From Prevotella sp. (GTDB lineage Bacteria > Bacteroidota > Bacteroidia > Bacteroidales > Bacteroidaceae), in NCBI GenBank assembly GCA_017619375.1, contig JAFZSL010000051.1, positions 62,001 to 126,000 on the forward strand: a DNA stretch of 64,000 bases, written 5' to 3'. Every line of letters starts with the position of its first letter. Within the stretch, counting starts at the first letter, position 1. The notes under the pieces were generated by a model that saw only the letters and a program-made list of their open reading frames with translations, did no database searches and was not told the DNA's origin. The position numbers and the translations under genes are program-made. Shown piece by piece: positions 17,497 to 29,809 of this stretch.

Positions 17497-18954
17497 ATGA
17501 AACGAAACATATTTTTCCTGATATTTGCATCGGCCTGCCTCTTTTCCGGCAAGGTCATCGCCCAGACAGGCGAACCGTATATTCATGACCCGTCGACCAT
17601 CGCCGAGTGCGAAGGCAAATACTACACCTTTGGGACTGGTGGCGGAGGCCTCATCTCCGAGGATGGCTGGAGCTGGCATGGCGGTGCTGAGCGTCCCGGT
17701 GGGGGTGCCGCTCCCGACGTGCTGAAGATAGGCGACCGCTACTTGGTCATCTATGGCGCAACCGGCGGCGGTCTTGGCGGCGGTCACAATGGTCGCATCC
17801 TCACGATGTGGAACAAGACTCTCGACCCCAAGTCGCCCGATTTCAAATACACCACCGCCATCGAGGTGTGCTCGAGCGACGGTATGGAAGACCAGGATGC
17901 CATCGACCCGGGTTTGCTCCTCGACCCCGTCACCGGACGCCTGTGGGCATGCTATGGCACCTATTTCGGCACCATACGCCTTATTGAACTCGACCCCAAC
18001 ACGGGCGAGCGTGTCAAAGGCAACAAGGAACTTGACATCGCTATCGACTGCGAGGCCACCGACCTCATCTACCGCAATGGCTGGTACTATCTTCTCGGCA
18101 CCCACGGCACTTGCTGCGACGGTGTGAATTCCACCTACAACATCGTGGTAGGCCGCTCTCGCCAGGTCACCGGTCCCTATGTCGACAATGTGGGACGCGA
18201 CATGTTCCATGGCGGTGGCAGGATGGTCATTGCCGCTGGCGACCGTGTCTGTGGTCCTGGCCATTTCGGCCGCACCATTATCGACGAGGGCGTGGAGATC
18301 ATGTCTTGTCACTATGAGGCCGACTTTGAAGTGAGCGGTCGCAGCGTGCTCGGCATCCGCCCGTTGCTTTGGAAGAATGACTGGCCTGTGGCTGGCGAGC
18401 GTTTCAAGGAGGGCGTTTATTCGATTGAGTCCGAGCGTCGCGGCTATTCCTTGGAACTTGCAGTGGACTTCGTGCGCATGCAGCAGGAACGTCAAGGGTG
18501 GTTCAACCGCAACCAGATGCAGCAGCCTGCCAAACCCATTGCCAACCAGACTTTGGAGGACGTTCAAGGCTCTTGGCCAGCCGGCGACATCCCCGTGCGT
18601 TGCGGCGACTATATGTTCCGTCCTCACCAGAAGTGGACCATCACCCCCGTACCAGAGAAAGGTGGTTATCTGACAGGCCCGCTCTTCCGCATCAGCATCG
18701 AAGGCACCGACCGTGCCTTGACGGCAACGGAAAACCTTGAGTTGACCACGCGTGCCTACGATGGCGCACCTGAGCAACTCTGGCGCATCGAACAACTCAC
18801 CGACGGCACCTACCGCATCATGGCTAACGCCATACCTGGACGTGAAGGCTTCAACAGCACTTACTGCATCTACTCCGCCGGCGACAGCACGCCGACTCTT
18901 GCGAAGTATGATTTCAGCAGCGACAACTCCAAATGGAACTTCCGCCAGCATTGA
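17497..18954 (+). CDS. Secreted GH43 arabinanase-like with ricin-type lectin tail
   Basis: 485 residues. Signal peptide 1-22 (ends VIAQ). GH43 propeller at about 25-320 with base D31 (HDPSTI), D137 (AIDPGLL) and acid E186 (CEATDLIY), followed by the YLLGTHGTCCDG signature typical of arabinanase-like GH43 members. Residues 365-485 (GDYMFRPHQKWTITPVPEKGGYL to SSDNSKWNFRQH) look like a ricin-B-type beta-trefoil with QLWRIEQL. It should cut arabinan or arabinose side chains at the surface or in the periplasm. Second gene of the GH43 operon, followed by a strong terminator shared with the convergent GH51 gene. Confidence 0.87.
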   Translation: MKRNIFFLIFASACLFSGKVIAQTGEPYIHDPSTIAECEGKYYTFGTGGGGLISEDGWSWHGGAERPGGGAAPDVLKIGDRYLVIYGATGGGLGGGHNGRILTMWNKTLDPKSPDFKYTTAIEVCSSDGMEDQDAIDPGLLLDPVTGRLWACYGTYFGTIRLIELDPNTGERVKGNKELDIAIDCEATDLIYRNGWYYLLGTHGTCCDGVNSTYNIVVGRSRQVTGPYVDNVGRDMFHGGGRMVIAAGDRVCGPGHFGRTIIDEGVEIMSCHYEADFEVSGRSVLGIRPLLWKNDWPVAGERFKEGVYSIESERRGYSLELAVDFVRMQQERQGWFNRNQMQQPAKPIANQTLEDVQGSWPAGDIPVRCGDYMFRPHQKWTITPVPEKGGYLTGPLFRISIEGTDRALTATENLELTTRAYDGAPEQLWRIEQLTDGTYRIMANAIPGREGFNSTYCIYSAGDSTPTLAKYDFSSDNSKWNFRQH

Positions 18955-19009
18955 GCCTTTGAGGTAGATATGTCTTTCCTGTACGACGGTTTCGCCGTCG
19001 CATAATATC

Positions 19010-19051
19010 AAAAGCGAGGGATGGAAAAATAACTTTCCATCCCTCGCTTTT
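19010..19051. terminator. Bidirectional terminator
   Basis: AAAGCGAGGGATGGAAA (19011-19027) pairs perfectly with TTTCCATCCCTCGCTTT (from 19034), leaving A and T runs at the ends. It separates the convergent GH43 and GH51 genes. Confidence 0.9.
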
Positions 19052-19109
19052 ATGGATTTTTCTACTGTTTATAGTATCCTTAGTCCCTTAGGAATACTGG
19101 TTTTTTTCT

Positions 19110-21092
19110 TTACAGTTGATATTCCAGCATCACCATGGAGTAGGGGGCAAGCTTGAGTTGGAATTTCTTCTGCGGCTTGACCTGCTCGCGCTTGGGGCTG
19201 ATGGGCTGTTGGTCGAAGTTGTTCTCGTCATCTGGCTGTCCGGAAAGGACGGTCTTTGTGGCGGTCTTCTTCAAGGAGAAGCGACTGAGGTTGATGTCGG
19301 CCGTCTTCTCGTCGGCGCTGGCGTTGCAGAGTTTGACGTAGAGTTTCCTTGTTTTGACGTTGAGAATCACGCTCTGGCCTTGCAGTTCGGTGCCCTCTTT
19401 GAAGGTCACGCAGTCGCCATAGTAGTATTGTCCGCTTGACTCACCGAACATTTGCTGCACATAGTAACTGCAGGTGAGATAAGGCTGCTCATTATCGAAA
19501 TAGATGAGGTCGGGATTCCAGTTGTTGGTGTTTTTCTTGGCGAAGAGCGGAGCATAGGAGGTCATGCAGACCACGTCGCCGTTGCGCTCCACATGGAGGA
19601 GGTAGAGTCCCTCGGCCAATGCATCGATGAGTTTCTTGTCCTTTGCGGCATATTCGCCGAGGTAGACCTTTGTCTTGCGGTCGCGAGGATAGTCGTCGTA
19701 CTGACGTTTGGTGAGGAAATAGTCACGTGGCTCGTAATAGTGTTCATCGATGATGGGCATGCCAATCTCCTCCGCCAGTTTCCAACCATTTTCGAGGTCG
19801 GGGTTCCCCGGGTGCGAGCCAGGGCCTGCCGTTCCCACGATGATGATTTCGGGATGTGCTTTGGTCACGCGCTCGTAGATGTATTTGAAACGTTCGACGA
19901 ACTCAGGCGAGATCTTCTCTTCATTGCCAAGTCCGAGATATTTGAGGTTGAAGGGTTTGGGGTGTCCGGCGTCGGCCCTCATCTTCGCCCATTTGTTGGT
20001 GGCGGGGTCTCCATTCGCCCACTCGATGAGGTCGATGGCCTCGTCCACCCACTCGTCCATCTCCGACATGGGGACGACATCCTGGGCCTGTCCTCTCATG
20101 CCCCAGCCTCCGTTGGTGCCTTGGCAACTGACACCGCAAGGCAGGATGGGCAGTGGTTCCATGTCCAGGTCCTCGCAGAACTGGAAATATTCAAAGAATC
20201 CGAGTCCCATGGATTGGTGGTATCCCCACGTGTTCTTCAGTCCTCTCCGCTGCTCTTTTGGACCGATGGTTGTCTTCCAGCGGTAGGTGTCCCAGAAGCC
20301 GTCGCCGCCGCCATGCACCACGCATCCACCGGGGAACCTCATGAATCTCGGGTGCAGGTCGGCCAATGCTTGCGCCAGGTCCTTGCGCAGACCATGTCCT
20401 TTGTAGGTGTCCTGCGGTATCAGTGAGACCATGTCGACATCCAGCGCACCCTTGTTGAGCACGAGGATTTGAAGCACGGCGTTCTTGCAGTCTTCGGCGG
20501 GCGTCAGCGTTGCCTCGTATTTTTTCCATGCCTTGTCGCTGACGTTGAAGGTGGTTTCCGCCAGCAGTTGTGGGCTTTTCCCCCATCCTTGTGCAGGCAC
20601 CATGAGTACCACGCGCACTTGTTTGGCGTCGTCGAGGTTGCGGAAGAAGGCCGAGAAGTCGTATTTCTCTCCGCCTTTAAGGGTAATGCCGTCGAAACCG
20701 TCGTTCTGAATGCCGAAGCCTGTCCATCCGTTATAGTCGTAGTACTGTTTGGCACGTTCGGTGTGCAGACGCATGTAAGTGGGGTTGTTGGGATGGATGG
20801 GATTGTCCATGCGTGGCTCCATGAAACCGAGGGAGTGTCCCGGCCGTGTGATTTTCCAAGCGGTGCCAGGGCCCCAGCCGTCACGTTCCGTAGGGTTGTA
20901 CTCGAACGAGCCGTTCTGAACGAGTTCTGCATAGAGACCACCGTCGGCGGAACTGCTGATGTCCTCGAAGAAGATGCCAATGAGTTGGTCGCTGATGGCC
21001 TTTCCGCCTTTCGGCGCTGACATGGGTTTTTGGGCGAATGTGCCCAAGGCTGCAGTCAGCAGAGCAGCCAGCATGATGTTACGTTTCTTCAT
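19110..21092 (-). CDS. Alpha-L-arabinofuranosidase, GH51
   Basis: 660 residues. Signal peptide 1-20 (ends TFAQ). A CBM4/9-like insertion at about 75-225, the (beta/alpha)8 barrel at about 235-520 and the C-terminal beta domain to 660. Acid/base E391 (LGLGNEE) and nucleophile E480 (YLGEYAAKD) are both present. GH51 enzymes remove terminal alpha-L-arabinofuranosyl units from arabinoxylan or arabinan. It is encoded opposite to the GH43 genes and diverges from the double GH43-CBM6 gene. I do not see a clean promoter in the 416-bp divergent spacer for this direction. Confidence 0.92.
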   Translation of the reverse strand: MKKRNIMLAALLTAALGTFAQKPMSAPKGGKAISDQLIGIFFEDISSSADGGLYAELVQNGSFEYNPTERDGWGPGTAWKITRPGHSLGFMEPRMDNPIHPNNPTYMRLHTERAKQYYDYNGWTGFGIQNDGFDGITLKGGEKYDFSAFFRNLDDAKQVRVVLMVPAQGWGKSPQLLAETTFNVSDKAWKKYEATLTPAEDCKNAVLQILVLNKGALDVDMVSLIPQDTYKGHGLRKDLAQALADLHPRFMRFPGGCVVHGGGDGFWDTYRWKTTIGPKEQRRGLKNTWGYHQSMGLGFFEYFQFCEDLDMEPLPILPCGVSCQGTNGGWGMRGQAQDVVPMSEMDEWVDEAIDLIEWANGDPATNKWAKMRADAGHPKPFNLKYLGLGNEEKISPEFVERFKYIYERVTKAHPEIIIVGTAGPGSHPGNPDLENGWKLAEEIGMPIIDEHYYEPRDYFLTKRQYDDYPRDRKTKVYLGEYAAKDKKLIDALAEGLYLLHVERNGDVVCMTSYAPLFAKKNTNNWNPDLIYFDNEQPYLTCSYYVQQMFGESSGQYYYGDCVTFKEGTELQGQSVILNVKTRKLYVKLCNASADEKTADINLSRFSLKKTATKTVLSGQPDDENNFDQQPISPKREQVKPQKKFQLKLAPYSMVMLEYQL

Positions 21093-21508
21093 AAGGTTGA
21101 CATAAATTAAGTATGGTGATGATTTTTGATTTTACCTCTTTTGATGTCATCCCGAAGGCGGATGGCAATTCATCTGCAAATATAATCAAAAAATCGGAAA
21201 AATCTGTTCGTATGTGGAAGATTTTTATGATTGCCCCATGTTTCAGGTTGGCCAATGATTCGGAGGTGCATCAGAGTCTCATCATGGCAAAGGGCGTTCG
21301 TGAGACATTTGAAACATTAGGAAAAGCAATTGAAACGGCAAAAAGTTGTGACTTCCATGTTTTATTCGTAATTTTGCTTGCTCAATCATGGGAAACTCCG
21401 GAAAACCGGTTGGTATTGGGAATCCTGATGATTCCAGATGCCTGGGAAATCCTGGTTCTCCTGATTCTGCCGACACTACATTGCGAATCAAAAACCATCC
21501 TTTCTCAT
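21093..21508. other. Divergent intergenic region
   Basis: 416 bp between two divergent arabinoxylan genes. It holds the rightward promoter at 21345-21376. The rightward frame stays open through the whole spacer (from 21113), but its translation has no signal or domain and is treated as non-coding. A purine-rich stretch with repeated GGAAA/CCGG motifs lies at 21390-21470. I see nothing else. Confidence 0.45.
21345..21376 (+). promoter_or_regulatory. Promoter of the double GH43-CBM6 gene
   Basis: GTTG (21345-21348), a 20-base spacer and TAATTTTG (21369-21376). One mismatch in the -33 box. It implies a 5' leader of about 125 bases before the ATG at 21509. Confidence 0.55.
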
Positions 21509-24223
21509 ATGAAAAAGATTTTTACTCTTGTGGCAGCCGTGGCTACAGCCCTTGGCTTGCAGGCACAAAACCCGTTTGTGCAGACATGGTTCACCAGCGA
21601 CCCGGCACCCATGGTGCATGATGGGACTATGTATGTCTATACCGGTCATGACGAAGACAATGCCGACTTCTTCTGGATGCAGGAGTGGCGCGTGTATTCC
21701 ACCAAGGACATGGTCAACTGGACCGACCATGGTTCGCCTCTGGCTTTGGAGTCGTTCTCCTGGGCTGACGACCGCGCCTGGGCCAGCCAGTGCATAGAGC
21801 GTAACGGCAAATTCTATTGGTATGTTTGCGCCCACTCACGCTTGTCGAAGGGCATGGCCATCGGCGTTGCGGTCTCTGACACTCCGACAGGACCTTTCCG
21901 CGACGCCATCGGCAAACCCTTGTTTGAGAACGGTTCGTGGGACCACATCGACCCCACCGTGTTCATCGACGACGACCAGCAAGCCTGGCTGTATTGGGGC
22001 AACCCGCGCGTCTATTACCTGAAGTTGAATCCCGACATGGTGTCCTACGAGGGCGAGTTGGGGATGATTTCCATGACAGAGGAGGGTTTCGGCGCCCCGC
22101 CGATGAACGAGCGTGTGCAAGGTAAGGAATACAAGGACAGTTATGTGGAGGGCCCGTGGATCAGCAAGCGCAACGGCAAGTACCAACTGCTCTATGCCTC
22201 CGGCGGCATCCCCGAGCATATCTCCTACAGCATCGCCGACTCCCCGACAGGTCCCTGGACCTATGTCGGCCCCATCATGCCGGTCTGTGAGACCGGGTCG
22301 TTCACCAACCATTGCGGCGTGGCCGATTTCAAGGGCAACAGTTATTTCTTCTACCACACGGGAAAACTGCCTGGCGGTGGGGGATTCGGACGCAGCGTGG
22401 CCGTGGAGGAGTTCAAATACAACGCTGACGGTTCCTTCCCCACGATCATGCCCACCGCCGAGGGCGTGAAGCCCGTCGACACCTTCTGTCCCTACAGACG
22501 GGTGGAAGCCGAGACCATGGCTTTCTCCGAGGGTGTGAAGACACGACAGAACGATGAAGACGGCGTCTATGTGTCCAGCATCCACAACGGCGACTACATC
22601 AAACTGAGAGCCGTGGACTTCGGCAACAAGGTTCCTCGTACCTTCACGGCGCGTGTCGCCAGCGGTTTGCGCGGTGGCGCGATAGAGTTGCACGTTGACA
22701 GCCTCCATGGACCGATGCTCGTCCGACTCGACGTTCCCGGCACCGGAGGTTGGGAGAAGTGGCAGACGCTCACCGCCGACCTCACCGACATCGCGACAGG
22801 CGAGCACGACCTCTATTTGGCCTTCACCGGCAGGAAAGGCCCGGAGTTGTTTAATTTCGATTGGTGGGAAATCCGTGGTCTGGAGCAATGCAACATGCCC
22901 ATCTTCCAGACGAAGTTCACCGCCGACCCCTCGCCGATTGTCGTCGGCGACACCCTCTTCCTCTTCACTTCCCATGACGCCTCTCCCGAGGACATCACCG
23001 ACCCCAACGAGAAGAATTCCGCCGGTTTCTTCATGTACGACTGGTTGCTGTGGTCCACCACCGACATGGTGAATTGGACGGAACACGGCGCCGTGGCATC
23101 GCTGAAGGATTTCGAATGGCGCAGCCGTGACAATGGCGGCTGGGCAATCCAGACTGTGGAGCGCAATGGCAAGTATTACCTCTACGCACCCCTTCACGGC
23201 CACGGCATCGGCGTGCTGGTGGCCGACTCCCCCTATGGTCCGTTCAAGGACCCGCTGGGTGAACCGCTGGTGTGGCAGAAGGAGCATTGGGACGACATCG
23301 ACCCGACGGTGTTCACCGACAGCGACGGCCAGGCCTATATGTACTGGGGCAACCCCAACACCTACTACGCCCGTCTCAACAACGACATGATATCGCTCAA
23401 GGACAGCATCGTGCGTCTGCCCTATCATATCGAGCACTACCAGGAAGGTCCGTGGTTCTATCGCCGCAACGGTCATTACTATCTGTCATACGCCACCACC
23501 TGCTGCCCCGAGGCCCTGGGCTATGCCATGAGCGACAGCCCCACCGGACCATGGGAGAGCAAGGGCTACATCATGCGGCCAACGCAACGCGACCGCGGCA
23601 ACCATCCCGGCATCGTTGACTACAAGGGACATAGTTACATCTTCGGACAGAGTTACGACTTGATGCACCTCGAGACCTTCAGACACCATGAGAGAAGGTC
23701 GGTCAACGTTGCTGAAATCACCTACAACGCCGACGGTACAATCGGCGAGGTACCCTATTGGCTCGACCAAGAGCCGCTGAAGCAACTGCAATGGCTCAAC
23801 CCCTACCGCCGCGTGGAGGCAGAGACCATGGCATGGGGCTTCGGCCTGAAGTCGGCCAAGATGGGCATCGAGAACACCGGCGACGTGAAGGTCATGCCTT
23901 ATTCCACAGGCAAGGTCAACATGTATGTGACGAACATCGATGACGGCGAGTACATCCGCCTCCGTGGCGTCGACTTTGGTCAGAAGGGTGCCTCCAAATA
24001 TCTTCTTCAGGCGGCCGCCAAGGGACGCTGCACCGTGACCTTGCGCCTCGACGGCACCGATGGACCGGTGGTGGGCACACTCGACATCAACGACACGAAA
24101 TCGCTGGAGAAATACAAGCAGTTCTCCGCCAAGGTGCGCAATGCCTCCGGTGTTCACGACCTCTATATCTGCTTCTCCAACGCCACAGGCGACATCCGTC
24201 TCGACTACTGGATGTTCAAGTGA
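21509..24223 (+). CDS. Tandem GH43-CBM6-GH43-CBM6 enzyme
   Basis: 904 residues, secreted. Signal peptide 1-19 (ends LQAQ). First GH43: D31 (TSDPAPM), D148 (HIDPTVF), E214 (VEGPWI). First CBM6 begins near 330 (YRRVEAETMAFSEGVKT). Second GH43: D473 (TADPSPI), D598 (DIDPTVF), E646 (QEGPWFY). Second CBM6 begins near 770 (YRRVEAETMAWGFGLKS). Both catalytic domains keep all three acids, so both are probably active. The halves are clearly homologous but diverged, so they may differ in specificity, for example xylosidase and arabinofuranosidase. The start at 21509 is fixed by the signal peptide; a longer frame from 21113 is open but would bury it. The GH10 gene follows after 104 bp. Confidence 0.9.
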   Translation: MKKIFTLVAAVATALGLQAQNPFVQTWFTSDPAPMVHDGTMYVYTGHDEDNADFFWMQEWRVYSTKDMVNWTDHGSPLALESFSWADDRAWASQCIERNGKFYWYVCAHSRLSKGMAIGVAVSDTPTGPFRDAIGKPLFENGSWDHIDPTVFIDDDQQAWLYWGNPRVYYLKLNPDMVSYEGELGMISMTEEGFGAPPMNERVQGKEYKDSYVEGPWISKRNGKYQLLYASGGIPEHISYSIADSPTGPWTYVGPIMPVCETGSFTNHCGVADFKGNSYFFYHTGKLPGGGGFGRSVAVEEFKYNADGSFPTIMPTAEGVKPVDTFCPYRRVEAETMAFSEGVKTRQNDEDGVYVSSIHNGDYIKLRAVDFGNKVPRTFTARVASGLRGGAIELHVDSLHGPMLVRLDVPGTGGWEKWQTLTADLTDIATGEHDLYLAFTGRKGPELFNFDWWEIRGLEQCNMPIFQTKFTADPSPIVVGDTLFLFTSHDASPEDITDPNEKNSAGFFMYDWLLWSTTDMVNWTEHGAVASLKDFEWRSRDNGGWAIQTVERNGKYYLYAPLHGHGIGVLVADSPYGPFKDPLGEPLVWQKEHWDDIDPTVFTDSDGQAYMYWGNPNTYYARLNNDMISLKDSIVRLPYHIEHYQEGPWFYRRNGHYYLSYATTCCPEALGYAMSDSPTGPWESKGYIMRPTQRDRGNHPGIVDYKGHSYIFGQSYDLMHLETFRHHERRSVNVAEITYNADGTIGEVPYWLDQEPLKQLQWLNPYRRVEAETMAWGFGLKSAKMGIENTGDVKVMPYSTGKVNMYVTNIDDGEYIRLRGVDFGQKGASKYLLQAAAKGRCTVTLRLDGTDGPVVGTLDINDTKSLEKYKQFSAKVRNASGVHDLYICFSNATGDIRLDYWMFK

Positions 24224-24234
24224 TCGTCTGTTAG

Positions 24235-26871
<2,637 letters not shown>

Positions 26872-26905
26872 GCGTGGCGGCAAAGCCGTTGCTTATGGAG
26901 AACAA

Positions 26906-26942
26906 AAGCCCCTGCTCACCGCTGATAGGTGGGCAGGGGCTT
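26906..26942. terminator. Bidirectional terminator
   Basis: AAGCCCCTGCTCACC (26906-26920) pairs with GGTGGGCAGGGGCTT (26928-26942) with one G-T wobble. It lies between the convergent GH10 and nagB genes. Confidence 0.85.
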
Positions 26943-26969
26943 GCCGTTATGGAAAAGGGTGGGGGAGAA

Positions 26970-27764
26970 TCAGAGGAGGTTGTCCTTCTCGATGTCCTTG
27001 AAATACTTGTAGGTGCCCACCTTCAGTTCGTCGGTGGCTGGTTCGTCGCATACGATGATGCCATGTTCGTGCATCTGCAGAGCGCTGATGGTCCACATGT
27101 GGTTGACGCTGCCCTCGACAGCTGCCTGCAGTGCGCGGGCCTTGTGATGTCCGTTGACGAGAATCATCACTTCGCGGGCGGCCATCACAGTGCCCACACC
27201 AACGGTGAGTGCCAGTTTGGGCACCTTGTTGATATCGTTGTCGAAGAAGCGGGAGTTGGCGATGATGGTGTCGGTGGTGAGGGTCTTCACGCGGGTCTTT
27301 GATGAGAGTGAAGAACCCGGTTCGTTGAAGGCGATGTGTCCGTCAGGGCCGATGCCACCGATGAAGAGGTCGATGCCTCCGGCCTCGGCGATCATCTTCT
27401 CATAGTTGGCACATTCTGCTGCGAGGTCCTCGGCGTTTCCGTTGAGGATGTGGATGTTCTCCTTCGGGCAGTCGATGTGGTCGAAAAGGTTGCGAGCCAT
27501 GAAAGAGTGGTAGCTCTCGGGATGGTCCTCGGCGAGATTGACATATTCGTCCATGTTGAAGGTGAGCACGTTCTTGAACGACACCCTTCCTTCTTTGTTG
27601 GCCTTTACGAGTTCGGCATACATGCCTTCAGGTGATGACCCCGTGGGGAGTCCGAGCACGAAGGGCTTCTCCGGTGTGGGTCCGAAAGCATTGATTTTCT
27701 CAATCACATGCTCGGCTGCCCATTTCGACATTTTCTTGTAGTCGCTTTCGATAATAAGTCTCAT
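26970..27764 (-). CDS. nagB: Glucosamine-6-phosphate deaminase
   Basis: 264 residues, the usual length of NagB. It converts glucosamine-6-phosphate to fructose-6-phosphate and ammonia in the cytosol, the entry of amino sugars into glycolysis. Diagnostic segments are [13 protein letters not shown], the FNMDEYV loop with the catalytic Asp, and [16 protein letters not shown] with the catalytic Asp-His-Glu. It stands alone; no nagA or transporter is adjacent. A possible -7 box on the minus strand (CAAAAATA at 27883-27890) lacks a properly spaced -33 box. Confidence 0.95.
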   Translation of the reverse strand: MRLIIESDYKKMSKWAAEHVIEKINAFGPTPEKPFVLGLPTGSSPEGMYAELVKANKEGRVSFKNVLTFNMDEYVNLAEDHPESYHSFMARNLFDHIDCPKENIHILNGNAEDLAAECANYEKMIAEAGGIDLFIGGIGPDGHIAFNEPGSSLSSKTRVKTLTTDTIIANSRFFDNDINKVPKLALTVGVGTVMAAREVMILVNGHHKARALQAAVEGSVNHMWTISALQMHEHGIIVCDEPATDELKVGTYKYFKDIEKDNLL

Positions 27765-27968
27765 TGTCTTTTTTTGTTTGTAAATGATGGTTTGTTTGGA
27801 TTTCGTTTGTCATTATGTAAGAAAACACCTTGTTTTATTGACTTTTTGTTATTTGTTTGGTGCTTTGTCTTACATTGTCATGCAAAAATAATCATTTTTG
27901 ACGGAACCAAGAAGAAATTGGGATTTTTTTTTAGATTTTTTTGGCGATGAAATAACAGAAGTGCTGCT

Positions 27969-28265
27969 CAAATCGTTGCTCCCATAACAATAAAAGGAGA
28001 ACGGTATGTCTGTTCTGTTATCTTACATCAAAACAAAAAACAATCGATATTATTTGCATGAGGTAAGTCCACTAAAAAACTCCAAGACGAAACTTTTGTA
28101 ACTAATTCGGCTCAAAAGCCTGCTTCGTTTGGAGTCGTTGCAAAGTTAATAAAAGAAATTGTATCCACAAAAGATTCTTCTAAAATAATAGATAAAAATG
28201 GCGAACCTCTAAAACAAAAAAATCCCGACTTCGCGTCGGGATTTTCCTTTCTTGATTGTCTTTGA
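27969..28265 (+). pseudogene. Frameshifted fragment of a mobile-element toxin-like domain
   Basis: Reading three segments in successive frames gives QIVAPITIKGERYVCSVILHQNK, then NNRYYLHEVS, then KKLQDETFVTNSAQKP through AKDSS-like TKDSSKIIDKNGEPL to a stop. The order 'P-T-I-K-G, YLHEV, DSSKIIDKNGEP' matches the C-terminal region of large polyvalent or phage-borne proteins of Bacteroidetes that end in a nuclease-like and then an ADP-ribosyltransferase-like domain (usually NGEPLVVYHG). The match stops right at NGEPL, after which the frame runs into a terminator. A second, better-kept copy of the same segment lies at 50250-50563. No intact parent gene is present. The assignment rests on motif memory, not on a search. 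Confidence 0.55.
28221..28243. terminator. Terminator hairpin
   Basis: AATCCCGAC (28221-28229), loop TTCGC, GTCGGGATT (28235-28243), flanked by A and T runs. It can serve leftward transcripts from the YARHG gene. Confidence 0.7.
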
Positions 28266-28510
28266 GCTTGTCTTTATGTAGTTACTGTCTTTGAAAATCT
28301 TGGTAAGCGTTGCAAAAGTAGGCATAAAATTGATACAAATCAAAAAAATGCCCCATTTAGTCGTTAAAATCAACGTAAACGTTTGCGTATGACGCTTGCC
28401 AAGAAGGTGTCTTCAACAGGGTGTTACAAGTATGAATGCCGTGGGCATCTGCTTGCCACCATCCGTGTGATGAATAGGGACACCTGCTTGTCTACATAAA
28501 GCCATGCTCA

Positions 28511-29752
28511 TTATTGTTCTGCGTTTTCCGACTGCATCATCTCCCATTCATGCTTGGTAAAGGAGTCGTCTGTGGGTTTCCATGTCGGGTCAGGCATGTA
28601 CCACCATTGCGACTCAAAATACCGGCGCAGTTTGGCGTCTTTGAATACATATCCACGATGGGCGTATGGGAGGTTGTGATTGACACGCTTGGCAAACGCG
28701 GCGGCTTTCTCTTCCGTTCCTTCCCCAGGGAAGTAATTGATAAGTTCGCCGCTCCATGTCAACGCGCTCATATACGTGTCGCCACTATCATAATAGGTGG
28801 GAATGGGTTTGCCGTCCCATTCCACAAGATAGGTGAGAACATCGGCAGACTCGATGTCCATGTTGGTCTTTGGTCGGAAATTGTTGCCGTGCCATTCCAG
28901 GGTGCCGTCGCGCAGCACCACCTCGGTCACAGTGGAGATGTCGTCGAAATCGTTGGTTTCCAGTACACGTGTCTTTCCTTTCCCCTCTGTCACACGGAAA
29001 CTGGCTCCTTTGAAAGGAGTGTTGTCAATGATGAAATGCTTGGTGCATTTCGGGGCGCGGATACGAAGGGTGAAATCATCAATCTGGTGGTTGGCCCATC
29101 GCATGGCAGGAAGCAGCCAGTAAGGAACCTCGAAAGCCCTTCCCACGCCGAACGACATGCGGTAGGAGTAAGTGTGGCGGACGGTGTTCAACCCATTGTT
29201 GAAATGGGCGTTGAAATAATAGGCGTAGGCATGGCTTGCATATTCGTCGGTCGAGGCGTTGTAGAATCGCTCGCTGTTCTCCTCGTCGAATTTCCATCGA
29301 TTGAGGTCCAAAGGCACATAGTATTGTCCTTGCTGCCTTGCTTCCTTCACCTCCTTTGGCGCGTCATCGTCGTCGAAGGTCTCGGCGAACACCAGTCCGT
29401 TGCGGTAGTTGAGTACCTGGCCGTTCATCACCACGGAGAAATCACTGATGTACGGATGGGCGCCACTGAGTTTGATGGGTTCGCCGTCGTTGTAAGGCGC
29501 ATTGGCCTCGAAGCCCATTGTCACATCCTTGGCCTGTCCGTTGTTCATGAATTGATAGTCAACCTCTACATAGGCGATTCCGTTGTCGTTGAGAGTGATG
29601 GTGAGCACCTCTTTCTTGATGGCGATGTCAGTTTCCTGCAGGGGTTCCAGGTGGCTGCCGTTGACGAAGTATACGCCATCATTGGCTTTTGCGGTGAAAG
29701 TCATCAAGGACATGATGGCTGCCATGGCTATGATTTTAGTTCTTGTTTTCAT
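28511..29752 (-). CDS. Secreted YARHG-domain protein
   Basis: 413 residues. Signal peptide 1-23 (ends AKA). The C-terminal 60 residues (NLPYAHRGYVFKDAKLRRYFESQWWYMPDPTWKP) fit the YARHG domain (PF13308), an extracellular domain of unknown function found next to peptidase or lipoprotein modules. Residues 25-330 are beta-rich with no recognised domain. It lies 57 bp downstream of the aldo-keto reductase gene in the same direction and may share its promoter. Function unknown. Confidence 0.82.
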   Translation of the reverse strand: MKTRTKIIAMAAIMSLMTFTAKANDGVYFVNGSHLEPLQETDIAIKKEVLTITLNDNGIAYVEVDYQFMNNGQAKDVTMGFEANAPYNDGEPIKLSGAHPYISDFSVVMNGQVLNYRNGLVFAETFDDDDAPKEVKEARQQGQYYVPLDLNRWKFDEENSERFYNASTDEYASHAYAYYFNAHFNNGLNTVRHTYSYRMSFGVGRAFEVPYWLLPAMRWANHQIDDFTLRIRAPKCTKHFIIDNTPFKGASFRVTEGKGKTRVLETNDFDDISTVTEVVLRDGTLEWHGNNFRPKTNMDIESADVLTYLVEWDGKPIPTYYDSGDTYMSALTWSGELINYFPGEGTEEKAAAFAKRVNHNLPYAHRGYVFKDAKLRRYFESQWWYMPDPTWKPTDDSFTKHEWEMMQSENAEQ

Positions 29753-29809
29753 GATTTTATAGGATTTGTATGAATAATCGGTGTTATGTGAATTTTTGGA
29801 GAAATGGGA

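Larger units (their letters stand above)
27765..28510. other. 746-bp region without intact gene
   Basis: It holds the nagB leader (to about 27900), the frameshifted toxin-like fragment (27969-28265), a terminator hairpin (28221-28243), and, from 28266 to 28510, AT-rich sequence in which I see nothing. GC content is visibly lower than in the neighbouring genes, in line with acquired and decaying DNA. Confidence 0.5.

Noticed and set aside
15505-19011. Long leftward frames opposite both GH43 genes (420 and 514 codons)
   Set aside because: They mirror the codon bias of the real genes, with no recognisable domain; both real genes have signal peptides and catalytic acids.
21113-21508. N-terminal extension of the double GH43 protein by 132 residues
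   Set aside because: The frame is open, but a perfect signal peptide begins at 21509 and a promoter lies at 21345-21376 inside the extension.
21836-23476. 546-codon leftward frame opposite the double GH43 gene
   Set aside because: Shadow of the coding strand; no domain and no starts with promoter.
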